DNA of 27,953 bases, taken from assembly GCA_040902925.1 (NCBI GenBank), contig JBBDWJ010000174.1:1-27953 (forward strand), read 5' to 3'. The position numbers and the translations under genes were made by a program. Shown here piece after piece: positions 1 through 8,196 of this stretch. The notes beneath the pieces are model-generated. The model was not told the DNA's origin. It ran no database searches and saw only the letters and a list, made by a program, of their open reading frames with translations. Every line of letters starts with the position of its first letter. Within the stretch, counting starts at the first letter, position 1. This stretch comes from JBBDWJ01 sp040902925. Its GTDB lineage: Bacteria > Acidobacteriota > Terriglobia > Bryobacterales > UBA6623.

Positions 1-315
1 GGCTCTGGAAGTTTGCCTCGTGCCCTTTGCTTCTCGGGTCTTCCTCCTAGCGCCGCCGCCCCGGCGGCTGTGCAAAAATGAAAGCAAGTCCAGCCTGCGG
101 TGCGTGTTCGCGCTGACGCGGCAGTCGCCCGATTCCATCCCCCCAAGAAGGCGCTAAGCGAGGGTGCGGCAGCAGCCCGTGGTGCGAGGTCTCCTAGACC
201 GCCCTATGGACCGTCGGGCAGCGGCGAACTGTCACGGGTTTTTCAGCAGTCCGCGAGAGCTTGGTAAGGTCCTTGGTGACGCCGAAGTAATGCATACGAT
301 GAGGAGTTTGCGCGC
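1..315. other. Non-coding stretch upstream of asnB
   Basis: No convincing gene is visible here. A short GC-rich inverted repeat (GCCGCC...GGCGGC) lies around 53-68. A frame open from base 2 to a TAA at 155-157 could be the tail of an upstream gene, but its translation is rich in Arg, Pro and Cys and resembles nothing I recognise. The Shine-Dalgarno-like GAGGAG at 301-306, nine bases before the ATG at 316, serves asnB. I could not identify a credible -35/-10 pair. Confidence 0.5.
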
Positions 316-2217
316 ATGTGCGGCATAGCCGGCATAGTCAACGTCCAGGGCGGCGGGGTGAACGAAGAGCTCCTGCGCCGCATGAACGACAGGCTGCGCC
401 ATCGCGGGCCCGACGACGAAGGCGTGCTCATCAACGGTTGCGCCGGGCTGGCGCAGCGCCGTTTGGCGATCATCGACTTGTCATCGGGCCACCAGCCGAT
501 GACGAACGAAGAGCGCACGGTCTGGGTCACCTTCAACGGCGAGATCTACAATTTTCTGGAGCTGCGGCCGCTGCTCGAACAACATGGCCACCGCTTCCTC
601 ACCAACAGCGACACTGAATCGATCATTCACGGCTATGAGCAGTGGGGGGTGGACTGTCTGCAGCACTTCCGCGGCATGTTCGCGTTCGCTTTGTGGGATC
701 AGCCGAATCAAAAGCTGTTCCTGGCCCGCGACCGCGTCGGCAAGAAGCCCATCTTCTATGCTCAGGCCGACGGCAACTTCTTGTTCGCCTCGGAAATGCA
801 GGCGATGCTCGAACACCCCGGCATCAGCAAGGAAATCGACCTCGCTGCGCTCGACCACTTCCTCGCCTACGAATACATTCCCGCGCCCAGGACGATTCTC
901 AAGCAAGTACGCAAGCTGCCGGCGGCGAGCTTTCTGACGCTCGACCTCAGCAAGAAGAGCGCTTCTGGAGTCGAGCCGCGCATCGAGCGCTACTGGCGTC
1001 TCGAAGCAACGCCGCGGACGAACCTCGGCGAAGATGACGCCGCCGAGGGCCTGCTCGAAGTTCTGCGCGAGGCCGTGCGGCTGCGTCTAATCTCGGATGT
1101 GCCCTTGGGAGCGCTGTTGAGTGGCGGCATGGATTCGAGCATCGTCGTCGCCCTGATGAGCGAGCTCTCCAACACCAAGGTCAAAACGTTTTCTATCGGC
1201 TTCGAGGAATATAGCGAGCTGCCGCACGCCCGGACGGTCGCCGAGCACTACGGCACCGATCATCACGAAATGGTCGTCCGCCCCAGCGCGCTCGAAGTGC
1301 TGCCGAAGCTGGTCTGCCACTACGGCGAGCCGTTCGCCGATCCCTCGGCCATTCCCTCTTACTATGTAGCCAAGCTGGCGCGCCAGCACGTGACCGTCGT
1401 GCTCAACGGAGATGGCTTCGACGAATCTCTCGCCGGTTATGACCAATACGAAAAAAGCCTGCTCGCCGTCCGCTATCAAATGCTTCCCGCGATTCTGCGC
1501 AAAGGCGTCGTCGAACCGCTTTCTTCAGTCATTCCGGATTCGTGGCCGCAGGATAACCCGCTGCGCCGCGCCAAACACAAGCTGCGCGAAGCGGCCCGGC
1601 CCCGTTTCGACCGCTATTCGCGGCTGATGGGCCATCTGACTCAGGAGATGCGCCAACAGTTATACACGCCCGGCCTCAAGAGCCAGTTGAACGGCTACCG
1701 CGCCGAGACCTGGCTGACGCAGATCCTCGACGAACGCCGCGAGCGCGCGCCCGACATGCTGGGTACGTATATGGGCGCCGACATCGAGTCGTACCTGGCC
1801 TATGATCTGTTGGTGAAAATGGACATCGCGTCGATGGCCAACTCGCTCGAAGCGCGCTCGCCGCTGCTCGATCATCGCGTTATGGAGTATTGCTTTTCGC
1901 TGCCCAGCAACTTGAAGATGCGCGGCCGCATGAGGAAGTATCTGCTGAAAGTGATCGGGAAGAAGCTGCTGCCGCAATCGATCCTGTCGCGCCCCAAGCA
2001 AGGGTTCTCCTTGCCGACGGCGGAATGGCTGCGCGGCGAAGTGCGTCCGCTGATGGAAGATTGCGTGCTCTCGGATCGCTCGCTGGCCCGAGGCTACTTC
2101 CAACGCGAACCGCTGGAGCGCATGGTCAAAGAGCATCTCGAGCATCGCCGCAACAACTCGCGCGAACTGTGGGCGCTAACCTGGCTGGAGTTGTGGCACC
2201 GCACGTTCGCGAACTAG
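316..2217 (+). CDS. asnB: Asparagine synthetase B-type, glutamine-hydrolysing amidotransferase
   Basis: This cytoplasmic enzyme uses glutamine-derived ammonia and ATP to amidate aspartate or, in many polysaccharide loci, another carboxylate. The protein starts Met-Cys-Gly, so Cys2 is the class II glutaminase nucleophile after Met removal. It shows RHRGPDD near residue 30 and NGEIYN near 74. The C-terminal synthetase domain carries the PP-loop SGGMDSS at about 268-274, where most homologues have SGGLDSS. At 633 residues it is of normal full length. The start is fixed by the required N-terminal Cys and by GAGGAG at 301-306. It is a single gene, convergent with the PilZ gene about 40 bases downstream. 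AsnB paralogues of this size often sit near exopolysaccharide clusters, so the substrate may be a sugar acid rather than aspartate; that is inference. Confidence 0.93.
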   Translation: MCGIAGIVNVQGGGVNEELLRRMNDRLRHRGPDDEGVLINGCAGLAQRRLAIIDLSSGHQPMTNEERTVWVTFNGEIYNFLELRPLLEQHGHRFLTNSDTESIIHGYEQWGVDCLQHFRGMFAFALWDQPNQKLFLARDRVGKKPIFYAQADGNFLFASEMQAMLEHPGISKEIDLAALDHFLAYEYIPAPRTILKQVRKLPAASFLTLDLSKKSASGVEPRIERYWRLEATPRTNLGEDDAAEGLLEVLREAVRLRLISDVPLGALLSGGMDSSIVVALMSELSNTKVKTFSIGFEEYSELPHARTVAEHYGTDHHEMVVRPSALEVLPKLVCHYGEPFADPSAIPSYYVAKLARQHVTVVLNGDGFDESLAGYDQYEKSLLAVRYQMLPAILRKGVVEPLSSVIPDSWPQDNPLRRAKHKLREAARPRFDRYSRLMGHLTQEMRQQLYTPGLKSQLNGYRAETWLTQILDERRERAPDMLGTYMGADIESYLAYDLLVKMDIASMANSLEARSPLLDHRVMEYCFSLPSNLKMRGRMRKYLLKVIGKKLLPQSILSRPKQGFSLPTAEWLRGEVRPLMEDCVLSDRSLARGYFQREPLERMVKEHLEHRRNNSRELWALTWLELWHRTFAN

Positions 2218-2257
2218 CAGCCACAGCGTGAAGTAGCAACAAACGGCGCGATGGCCG

Positions 2258-2590
2258 TCAATGGACGCTATCGTCAACGCCCGCGAACCAGCCTTTGCTG
2301 CTATCGATAAACCGCACGCCAAATAATCGTCCGGTAGGGTCTTCGGGGCCTTCCCACTCGATGCGCGCTTTCACGAGCACCAGATCCTGCAGGGGTTTTT
2401 CGAGGTCAATCAGAAAGTCGACGACGTCGCCGGCGTGCAGCGAGGCTGAGCCGTGAAAGCACATCCCGCCATAGGAGATGTTTCGTAGCGAGCACTCGAC
2501 GACTTGCAAGACCGTGCCCGAACGGCCGATCATAGCCAGTTTCGAGCCGGTCGCGGTCGTGTCAAAGCGGATGTAGCGACGCCTCTCCAT
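2258..2590 (-). CDS. PilZ domain protein (c-di-GMP receptor)
   Basis: This is a small cytoplasmic protein of 110 residues made of a single PilZ domain, which in characterised relatives binds cyclic di-GMP and relays it to motility, secretion or polysaccharide machinery. Both signature motifs are present: RRRYIR at residues 3-8 gives the RxxxR element, and NISYGG in the middle gives the N/DxSxxG element. The start was placed at Met-Glu-Arg-Arg-Arg because the upstream in-frame extension is unrelated-looking Pro/Gly/Arg-rich sequence. It lies 144 bases downstream of the LuxR-type regulator on the same strand and may be co-transcribed with it. Its output partner cannot be deduced from the sequence. 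Confidence 0.85.
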   Translation of the reverse strand: MERRRYIRFDTTATGSKLAMIGRSGTVLQVVECSLRNISYGGMCFHGSASLHAGDVVDFLIDLEKPLQDLVLVKARIEWEGPEDPTGRLFGVRFIDSSKGWFAGVDDSVH

Positions 2591-2734
2591 CGGTTGTCCC
2601 GGTAATCGTGGGACATCTAACGGTCTCGAGCCTCTATTGTACGGGCGGGGCCCGGACGTTCCACAACTTTGCAACTGGCGCGAACCCTCGCCCCTAGAGG
2701 GATCCCACGCCAAGGGAAAAGAGGAGCGCGAAGA

Positions 2735-3547
2735 CTACTCGTTGCGAAAACGGGAGTCCAGCGCGTGCAAACGCGGCTGCGGGCCTGCTTCACGAGTCAA
2801 CAGTGAGTCGACCAACAGCGACTCCTGCTGAACAGGCCGCAGCTCCAATCCTATCCCATCTGCCAAGTGCTCCTGAGCGTAAAAGGCCGCGCTTAGGCGG
2901 TCATGCACGCCAATCTTCGAGTACACACTACGGATGTGCCAGCGCACAGTATCGCGTGTGATATATAGCCGGTCGGCGATGGCGCGATTCTTCAGGCCCT
3001 GGCCGATTAGCCACAACACTTGTCTCTCGCGCGGCGTCAGATTACGCGAGCCCGATTGCGACAGCAACTGCTGTACGACTCGCGAGGTGGCTCTGCGATC
3101 CGCCCAAAACTCTCCACCCGCCACCACGCGCACGGCTTTTTTGAGCACCGCCGGCGAGGCATCCTGCGTAATGAACCCAACGCAGCCAATCCGCAACAGG
3201 TCTTCCACCAGCCGCGGATCTCGCTTCGGGCCGACGACCAGAACCTGAATCGAGCGCCCATACTCGACGCGCGCACCGAAATGATCGAGGTCTAACCCTT
3301 CGGTCTGCACCAAAACCTGATCCACCAGCAGTACGCAAGGCGCCATCTTCTCGCAGGCGGTGAGGATCTCATCGAGACTGCCCTGCTGCTCAAGCAGCAC
3401 AAAGCCCTGCTTCGCCGAAAAATGGCGGCTCAGATCCCTACGGCCCCAGATTTCAGGACTTTGGATGACGACGCGAATCAGGCCGCCCCCGTTGACAGGG
3501 TCTGAGCTGCGACCCGCCGGCGTGCGGGTCTGTTTCTCGAATAACAT
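2735..3547 (-). CDS. LuxR/NarL-family response regulator with atypical receiver
   Basis: This is a 270-residue two-domain transcription regulator. Residues about 23-150 have the pattern of a CheY-like receiver, with a candidate phospho-acceptor Asp in the VLLVDQ strand. The acidic pair that normally follows beta-1 is missing (the strand reads RVVIQSPE), so Mg-dependent phosphorylation is doubtful. Residues about 170-230 form a GerE/LuxR helix-turn-helix, with LTPRERQVLWLIGQG, then the recognition helix TRDTVRWHIRSVYSKIG. The ATG at 3547 is preceded by GAGAAG a few bases upstream and by a near-consensus sigma-70 promoter. The PilZ gene follows on the same strand. No sensor kinase is visible, which fits a regulator with an unconventional input. 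Confidence 0.87.
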   Translation of the reverse strand: MLFEKQTRTPAGRSSDPVNGGGLIRVVIQSPEIWGRRDLSRHFSAKQGFVLLEQQGSLDEILTACEKMAPCVLLVDQVLVQTEGLDLDHFGARVEYGRSIQVLVVGPKRDPRLVEDLLRIGCVGFITQDASPAVLKKAVRVVAGGEFWADRRATSRVVQQLLSQSGSRNLTPRERQVLWLIGQGLKNRAIADRLYITRDTVRWHIRSVYSKIGVHDRLSAAFYAQEHLADGIGLELRPVQQESLLVDSLLTREAGPQPRLHALDSRFRNE

Positions 3548-3861
3548 TACGCTTCTCGGGAGTCAGACAGTCGTGCTAAACAGGGGGGAGAACACCCGCC
3601 CTCCGTGGGCCGGTTAGGCCGGATTATATCATCGCTTCTCGAATACTGTCAAAGACTTGCGCCGCGAGAAGGATCTTCACAGGGGGTGCGCTCTCAGTGG
3701 TTTACCCGATAGATTTTTTTGCCTTTCGCGCACTGTATCCCGCCACTCACTCTATTGACCCTCAAGCGTCGGAGCCGACACCAAAGTTCGCCAGAACCCG
3801 TATCGAAGAGCCGCAAAGGGGCGGCTAGAGGGGAGAAGGAAGAAATCCGGGAGCGAACCGG
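3548..3861. other. Intergenic region between SGNH esterase and LuxR regulator
   Basis: About 314 bases without a gene. The left part holds the 3' flank of the minus-strand esterase gene, including a small inverted repeat AGCCGC/GCGGCT (arms 3809-3814 and 3821-3826) that has no T-run and is at best a weak terminator. The right part holds the promoter and about 70 bases of untranslated leader of the LuxR-type gene. Nothing else is recognisable. Confidence 0.6.
3623..3652 (-). promoter_or_regulatory. Near-consensus sigma-70 promoter of the LuxR-type gene
   Basis: Read on the minus strand there is an exact TTGACA (3647-3652), an 18-base spacer and an exact TATAAT (3623-3628). The -10 is preceded by TG plus one base, which gives an extended -10. 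This predicts a start site near 3616 and a leader of about 70 bases before the ATG at 3547. It is the best promoter match I found in the window. Confidence 0.75.
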
Positions 3862-5097
3862 TCAGCGCCCGATCTGGACGCCGAGGCCTTTGGCGATTCT
3901 GGCGGCCAGGCCCTCGGCCATCCATTGAAAGCCTAGATCGTTGGGATGCGTGCCATCGACTAGCCCGTCGCCGCGCGAGGGGCCTAGCAGGTCGGTGCCT
4001 TCCACGATTTCCAGGTGCAGGTCGCCCGCGGCGATTCTGCGCGCCGCTACCTGGCGGATCAATTCGCGCATTCCTTCGAGGCGTGGATCGCGCGCCCACG
4101 ATTCGCGCGCGGCATAGATCGGCGTGATGACCAGCACGGGCGTATCCGGGTGGCTCGTTCGAATGGTCTCGAGAAAGGGTGCGTAGTTTTCGGCCAGCGC
4201 TTCGACGGTCTTGTTGTTCTGCGCAAAGTCGAGCACGAAGTACGAAGCATCGATGCCGGCTACGGCGCGCGCCAGCTCCGGCTCGCCCAGCCCGTTACCG
4301 GAAAAACCGAGGTTTACGAAATCGGCGTCGAGCATCCGCCCAAGGATCGCCTGGTAGCTCATGCCCGAACGGCTGGCGCAGCCGCCCTGCGTGATCGAGG
4401 TGCCATAGAAGACCATCGGCTTGGCGACACGGAGAGGGCTCGGCGCCTGAATTTTCGCCTCCGGGTCGAGGCCGATGGCAAGAACTTTCACGGGCATGTA
4501 GAGCGGCAGATAGAGCGTAATCTCCCGATCGCCGCGAGGCTGATCCTCGTAGTAGGTGTGCTCTTGCGTCTTACCCGGCGCCGCATCGCGCGCGGCAACC
4601 GCCGTTCCGCGATATACGCCATCGATGTAAAGGTCCACGCCGGTCTGCCCGAACGCGTGCATGTTGGCCATGCCGGGCGGTCTCGGATATTCGAGCCGGA
4701 TCGCCACAGCCGTGGAATTGGTGCGAAAGCGGATGCGGCCTCCGCTGGGGGATTGGGCGAGACCCCAAACCGGTTCCCGGTAGCTGTCCTTCAACTTGAT
4801 GGGCAGCCGGATCAACGCTCCGTCATTCTCAGCGAACCACGGCAGGCCGTTCACCTGCATGGGTTCGCCTGGGAACGGAAGCCAGCGCAGCGGCGCGGCC
4901 TGCGCCGATAGCAGAAAGGGGTATGACGCGAGAACGAGGGCAACGGCTATCCATCGCGCCAGCAGTTGGCCGGGCTGCGACCAAAGGGCTGGTTGCGCGG
5001 CGGCATCGCCGGCCTGTGGGATGTTTGCACGCCGCTTGCCCTGTTGTGATGCCGCACCTTCGATGCGCAGACCCGAAACGATGGAAAGAAGAATCAC
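3862..5097 (-). CDS. Secreted SGNH/GDSL hydrolase with N-terminal GxDLY domain
   Basis: Probably an extracytoplasmic esterase or lipase acting on acylated carbohydrate. A hydrophobic export segment sits at about residues 46-67, counted from the GTG at 5097. The GxDLY beta-sandwich domain follows, with the name-giving motif as GVDLY at about 153-157. The SGNH domain comes next: block I GTSITQGG with the Ser nucleophile (about 232-239), block II Gly in NLGFSGNG, block III Asn in the QNN stretch and block V DGTHP supplying Asp and His near the C-terminus. This matches the Lipase_GDSL_3/GxDLY architecture. The start is uncertain: the frame stays open to an ATG at 5361, but that extra sequence looks non-coding. 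The GTG at 5097 has GAGG seven bases upstream but leaves a long segment before the signal. Confidence 0.85.
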   Translation of the reverse strand: MILLSIVSGLRIEGAASQQGKRRANIPQAGDAAAQPALWSQPGQLLARWIAVALVLASYPFLLSAQAAPLRWLPFPGEPMQVNGLPWFAENDGALIRLPIKLKDSYREPVWGLAQSPSGGRIRFRTNSTAVAIRLEYPRPPGMANMHAFGQTGVDLYIDGVYRGTAVAARDAAPGKTQEHTYYEDQPRGDREITLYLPLYMPVKVLAIGLDPEAKIQAPSPLRVAKPMVFYGTSITQGGCASRSGMSYQAILGRMLDADFVNLGFSGNGLGEPELARAVAGIDASYFVLDFAQNNKTVEALAENYAPFLETIRTSHPDTPVLVITPIYAARESWARDPRLEGMRELIRQVAARRIAAGDLHLEIVEGTDLLGPSRGDGLVDGTHPNDLGFQWMAEGLAARIAKGLGVQIGR

Positions 5098-5541
5098 GCT
5101 GTTGCCTCGACCCCGCCGGATTTCCCAGGCCTGAACTTCCCTGGGATGGAAGATGGCGAAAGGACAGCTCAATTCTGACACGCTTTCGGACAGGGGCGGT
5201 AAGTCGAGTTGTACATCCTGAAAGGGTTGAGTATGAGTTAAGAGCGTTGGGGTTCCATGGCGGCGAATTTCTTGAGGAGCTTTTTGTGGCAGCGAACAAG
5301 GATGCACCTCTGTCGCCACGGTTGGCTTCCGTGGGACCGGAGGCGGCCAAAATGAGATCATGATATCTGGTCATGGGCGAGCGCTAAGCCCGCCGGAACG
5401 TCTTTAAGGAGCCTGTTAAGAGTTTGTAAACCTGCGGCGAAACGGAAACCCTCAGGACCGGCCCGGCAGTCGAATGAATTCAGATGCCCTTCAGAACCCG
5501 CCGCGCTGGAATACCTGTTCCGTTCGAAAAAGGACTTACCG

Positions 5542-6378
5542 ATGACTAGAATCGCGACCTTGGCGGCTTTGACGCTTGGCATGATTCCTCTGGCGGGTCA
5601 GCAGACGGTCGCTCCGGCGGAAGGCGAGCCGGGGCTCATTCCGCGTCAGGAGCTTCCCGCCGGCGCCGTAGTACTGCCGCGCGGCACGCGCGTGCCGCTG
5701 GCAATCATCAACAGCATCAGCACAAAGAACTCTGCTCCGGGCGACAAGCTGTACTTGCAATCGGTGTATCCGGTGGTGGTCAACGGCCGAATTCTAGTGC
5801 CGCCGGGCACATACGTCAGCGGCGTGGTGACTGAGGTCAAGCGCCCTGGCCGCGTCAAGGGCCGCGGCGAACTGCACTTGCGCTTTGAGCAGATGATTTT
5901 GCCCAACGGCGTGATCCGCGATTTCAGCGGCAGCATCGCGGCTCTGGACGGCACGGCGGAAGAGTCGCTCGATCGCGAATCGGGTAAGATCGAATCCGAG
6001 GGCGGCAAAGGCGAAGACGGCCAGGATGTCGTGCGGGCCGCGGGCACCGGAGCCGCCATTGGAACCATTGCCGGCGCGGCTGGGGGAAACCCGCTACGCG
6101 GCCTTGGCATCGGCTCGGTGGGCGGAGTCGCTGCCGGGCTGATCGGCGTGCTGCTGACACGCGGGCCGGAAGCGATGCTGGAGCGAGGCTCGCAGGTCGA
6201 AATGGTTCTGGACCGCGATATCCCCTTCACCGAGCAGGAGATGACGTTCACCGACCCGCTGCAGCGCCAACCCGGTACTCCAACGCCGAGCGCCCCGGCT
6301 GACCGCCGCGGTGAACCGAACAACCGCGACCTTTCCGGGCAGCCATTTCTGTTTCCAGCAAGGGACCCGGGGCACTGA
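5542..6378 (+). CDS. Putative envelope protein with glycine-zipper segment
   Basis: This is a 278-residue protein of unknown function. A signal peptide is visible at residues 1 to about 19 (short basic start, hydrophobic core, AGQQ). A beta-rich domain at about 45-130 contains VLPRGTRVPLAI and VPPGTYVSGVV, which recalls the C-terminal barrel of VirB10/TrbI secretion proteins; that is resemblance only. Residues about 165-205 form a Gly/Ala-rich membrane-active hairpin of glycine-zipper type. The C-terminus is Pro-rich and likely disordered. The gene is divergent from the SGNH esterase and 172 bases upstream of the dioxygenase gene on the same strand. The ATG at 5542 has only a weak purine stretch (AAAAAGGA) upstream. 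The protein is probably periplasmic or in the outer membrane. Confidence 0.72.
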   Translation: MTRIATLAALTLGMIPLAGQQTVAPAEGEPGLIPRQELPAGAVVLPRGTRVPLAIINSISTKNSAPGDKLYLQSVYPVVVNGRILVPPGTYVSGVVTEVKRPGRVKGRGELHLRFEQMILPNGVIRDFSGSIAALDGTAEESLDRESGKIESEGGKGEDGQDVVRAAGTGAAIGTIAGAAGGNPLRGLGIGSVGGVAAGLIGVLLTRGPEAMLERGSQVEMVLDRDIPFTEQEMTFTDPLQRQPGTPTPSAPADRRGEPNNRDLSGQPFLFPARDPGH

Positions 6379-6550
6379 GCCCAGACGCTTTTCCACAGAG
6401 CCGCCAGATCAGCGTGAGCCCCGTCGTACAGAGGCCAGACGAGGCCGCCTGCCCCGCCGCGACGCCGAGCCTGCGCAGCCGCTTCTTGTAGATCCCTCGC
6501 CGCGGCCCCGCGCCGCGGGCAACCATCCAATATCCAAGAGAGGTTCGACT

Positions 6551-7986
6551 ATGAAAACTGACGCACTGCAAAGATGGAACAGAATCAACCGCAGACAGAC
6601 TCTTCTCGTTCTTGGAGGGGCGGGCGCTTCCCTGCTCAGCTTGGGTAGCCTTCCCTCGCGCGCGCAGACGGCGTTTGATTGCGTGCTGTCGCCGGAAATG
6701 ACCGAAGGCCCCTATTGGGTTGACGAGGACCTCAACCGCTCGGACATCCGCGCGAACTCGGCGAGCGGCGCGGCGAAAGCGGGCGCGCTGCTGACGCTGT
6801 CGATAACCGTACACAGCGTGACCAGCACGGCTTGCGGCTTGCTCCCCGGAGCGCAAGTCGATATCTGGCACTGTGACGCCGGCGGCCTCTATTCCGACGT
6901 CAGCGCCAACAACACCGTCGGTCAAAACTTCCTGCGCGGATACCAGATCACCGATGACGAAGGGAAGGTTACCTTCACCACGATTTATCCGGGATGGTAC
7001 CAGGGGCGGACGGTGCATATTCATATGCGCGTGCGCACCTTCTCCGGCTCGCAACTGACGGGCGAGTTCGTTTCGCAGCTTTTCTTCGACGATGCGGTCA
7101 CCGACGAGGTGTTTACCGAGGCGCCTTACAACACGCGTGGCTCGCGCACAACGCGCAACTCGAACGACAACATCTATAACGGCCAGACGCGAACGCTGCT
7201 GACTCTGAGCGAGACGGCAACGGGATATGAAGCGGCGATCAACGTGGGCGTCGATATCGAGGCGGCGGCCGTTTCGAAGCCGTCGCTCGCCGCGGGCGGC
7301 GTGGTCAGCGCGGCAAGTTTTGCGGGCGGCATTGCGCCGCAAGGCTGGATCAGCATTTTTGGAGAAAACCTGGCCGTCACCGAGCGCGCGGCCGCCGAGT
7401 CGGATCTCGTCGGCGGCTACCTGCCGACAACGCTGGGTGGCGTAAGCGTGCAGGTCAACAACCAAGCCGCGTTCCTGCAATACGTCAGCCCCACGCAGCT
7501 CAATGTACAGGCGCCCGGCGATGACAGCTTGGGCCCGGTGGCGGTGACGGTGACCAATGCCGGCGGAACTTCCGACGCCGCCATGGCGAATATGCAAGCG
7601 ATCTTGCCAGGCTTTTTTCAGCTAGGAAATTACGTGGCGGCGGTACGCTCCGACGGCGTCATTATCACGGGCGTTGCGTCCGTCGAAGGCACGACGCCGG
7701 CCGCGAGTGTTGGCGATGTGCTGCATATTTACGGGACGGGCTTCGGCCCGACCGATCCGGCGGTAGACCGGGTTTGGTTTTTGAAGGCGCCTATGAACTC
7801 GTCAATGCCGTGGCGATCACGATCGGCGGCCTGGACGCGGCGGTTGCCTTTGCCGGCCTCGTGGCGGCGGGCCTTTATCAGTTCAACGTGACGGTGCCGG
7901 TGTTAGCGGCTGGGGATCATGAAGTGGTGGCGGAAATTGCCGGCCTGTCCAGCCAGCCGGGAGTACTGCTCAAAATCCAAAGCTAG
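6551..7986 (+). CDS. Exported intradiol ring-cleavage dioxygenase fused to TIGR03437 domain (frameshifted)
   Basis: The N-terminal half is an intradiol dioxygenase of the protocatechuate 3,4-dioxygenase type, which uses Fe(III) to open catechol-like rings between the two hydroxyls. Presumed iron ligands are Tyr114 (GGLYS), Tyr150 and the two His of HIH (156 and 158). RINRRQTLLVLGG near the start is a plausible Tat signal. From about residue 243 the protein continues as TIGR03437 (Soli_cterm), recognised by VVSAASFAGGIAP and SIFGENL. The frame breaks at about 7768: the first frame runs on as unrelated sequence to 7891, while the -1 frame continues the domain (VFEGAYELVNAVAITIGG to a stop at 7986). 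Adding one C near 7768 restores a continuous domain, so a deletion or sequencing error is likely. The ATG at 6551 follows GAGAGG. Confidence 0.85.
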
Positions 7987-8196
7987 TAAATGCCGCCCTC
8001 GGGAGCGGCGCCGCTCAGCGTGCCCTTCCCGGTAGAAGGTTCCCGTCCGACCAGATCGTTCGGCGACAAGCCAAGGCCGGCGTCGCCGTCGGACCGGCTT
8101 GTCCGTTGGCGGCGATGGTTTCAATCCGCTAAGGGCCAGGCGGCTGCGGGGCAGCCCATCGATCGAGCCGCCCCGCAACGTATTCAGAGGACCGCC
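7987..8196. terminator. Convergent intergenic region with inverted repeats
   Basis: The region lies between the 3' ends of the dioxygenase and TonB-receptor genes. It holds an inverted repeat GACAAGCC/GGCTTGTC (8065-8072 and 8096-8103) and another GCGGGGC/GCCCCGC (8146-8152 and 8170-8176). Neither has a T-run, so intrinsic termination is only possible, not shown. Confidence 0.3.

Noticed and set aside
2..157. Possible tail of an upstream plus-strand gene
   Set aside because: The frame is open for 51 codons only because of high GC; the residues are Cys/Arg/Pro-rich and unlike any family I know. Kept as a possibility in the non-coding entry.
3809..3826. Rho-independent terminator of the SGNH esterase gene
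   Set aside because: A six-base stem without a following T-run on the transcribed side is not sufficient.
7771..7785. Programmed -1 frameshift at the T-run in the dioxygenase gene
   Set aside because: The run is short, there is no classic X-XXY-YYZ heptamer in the right phase, and a missing C a few bases upstream explains the break more simply and restores the expected residues.
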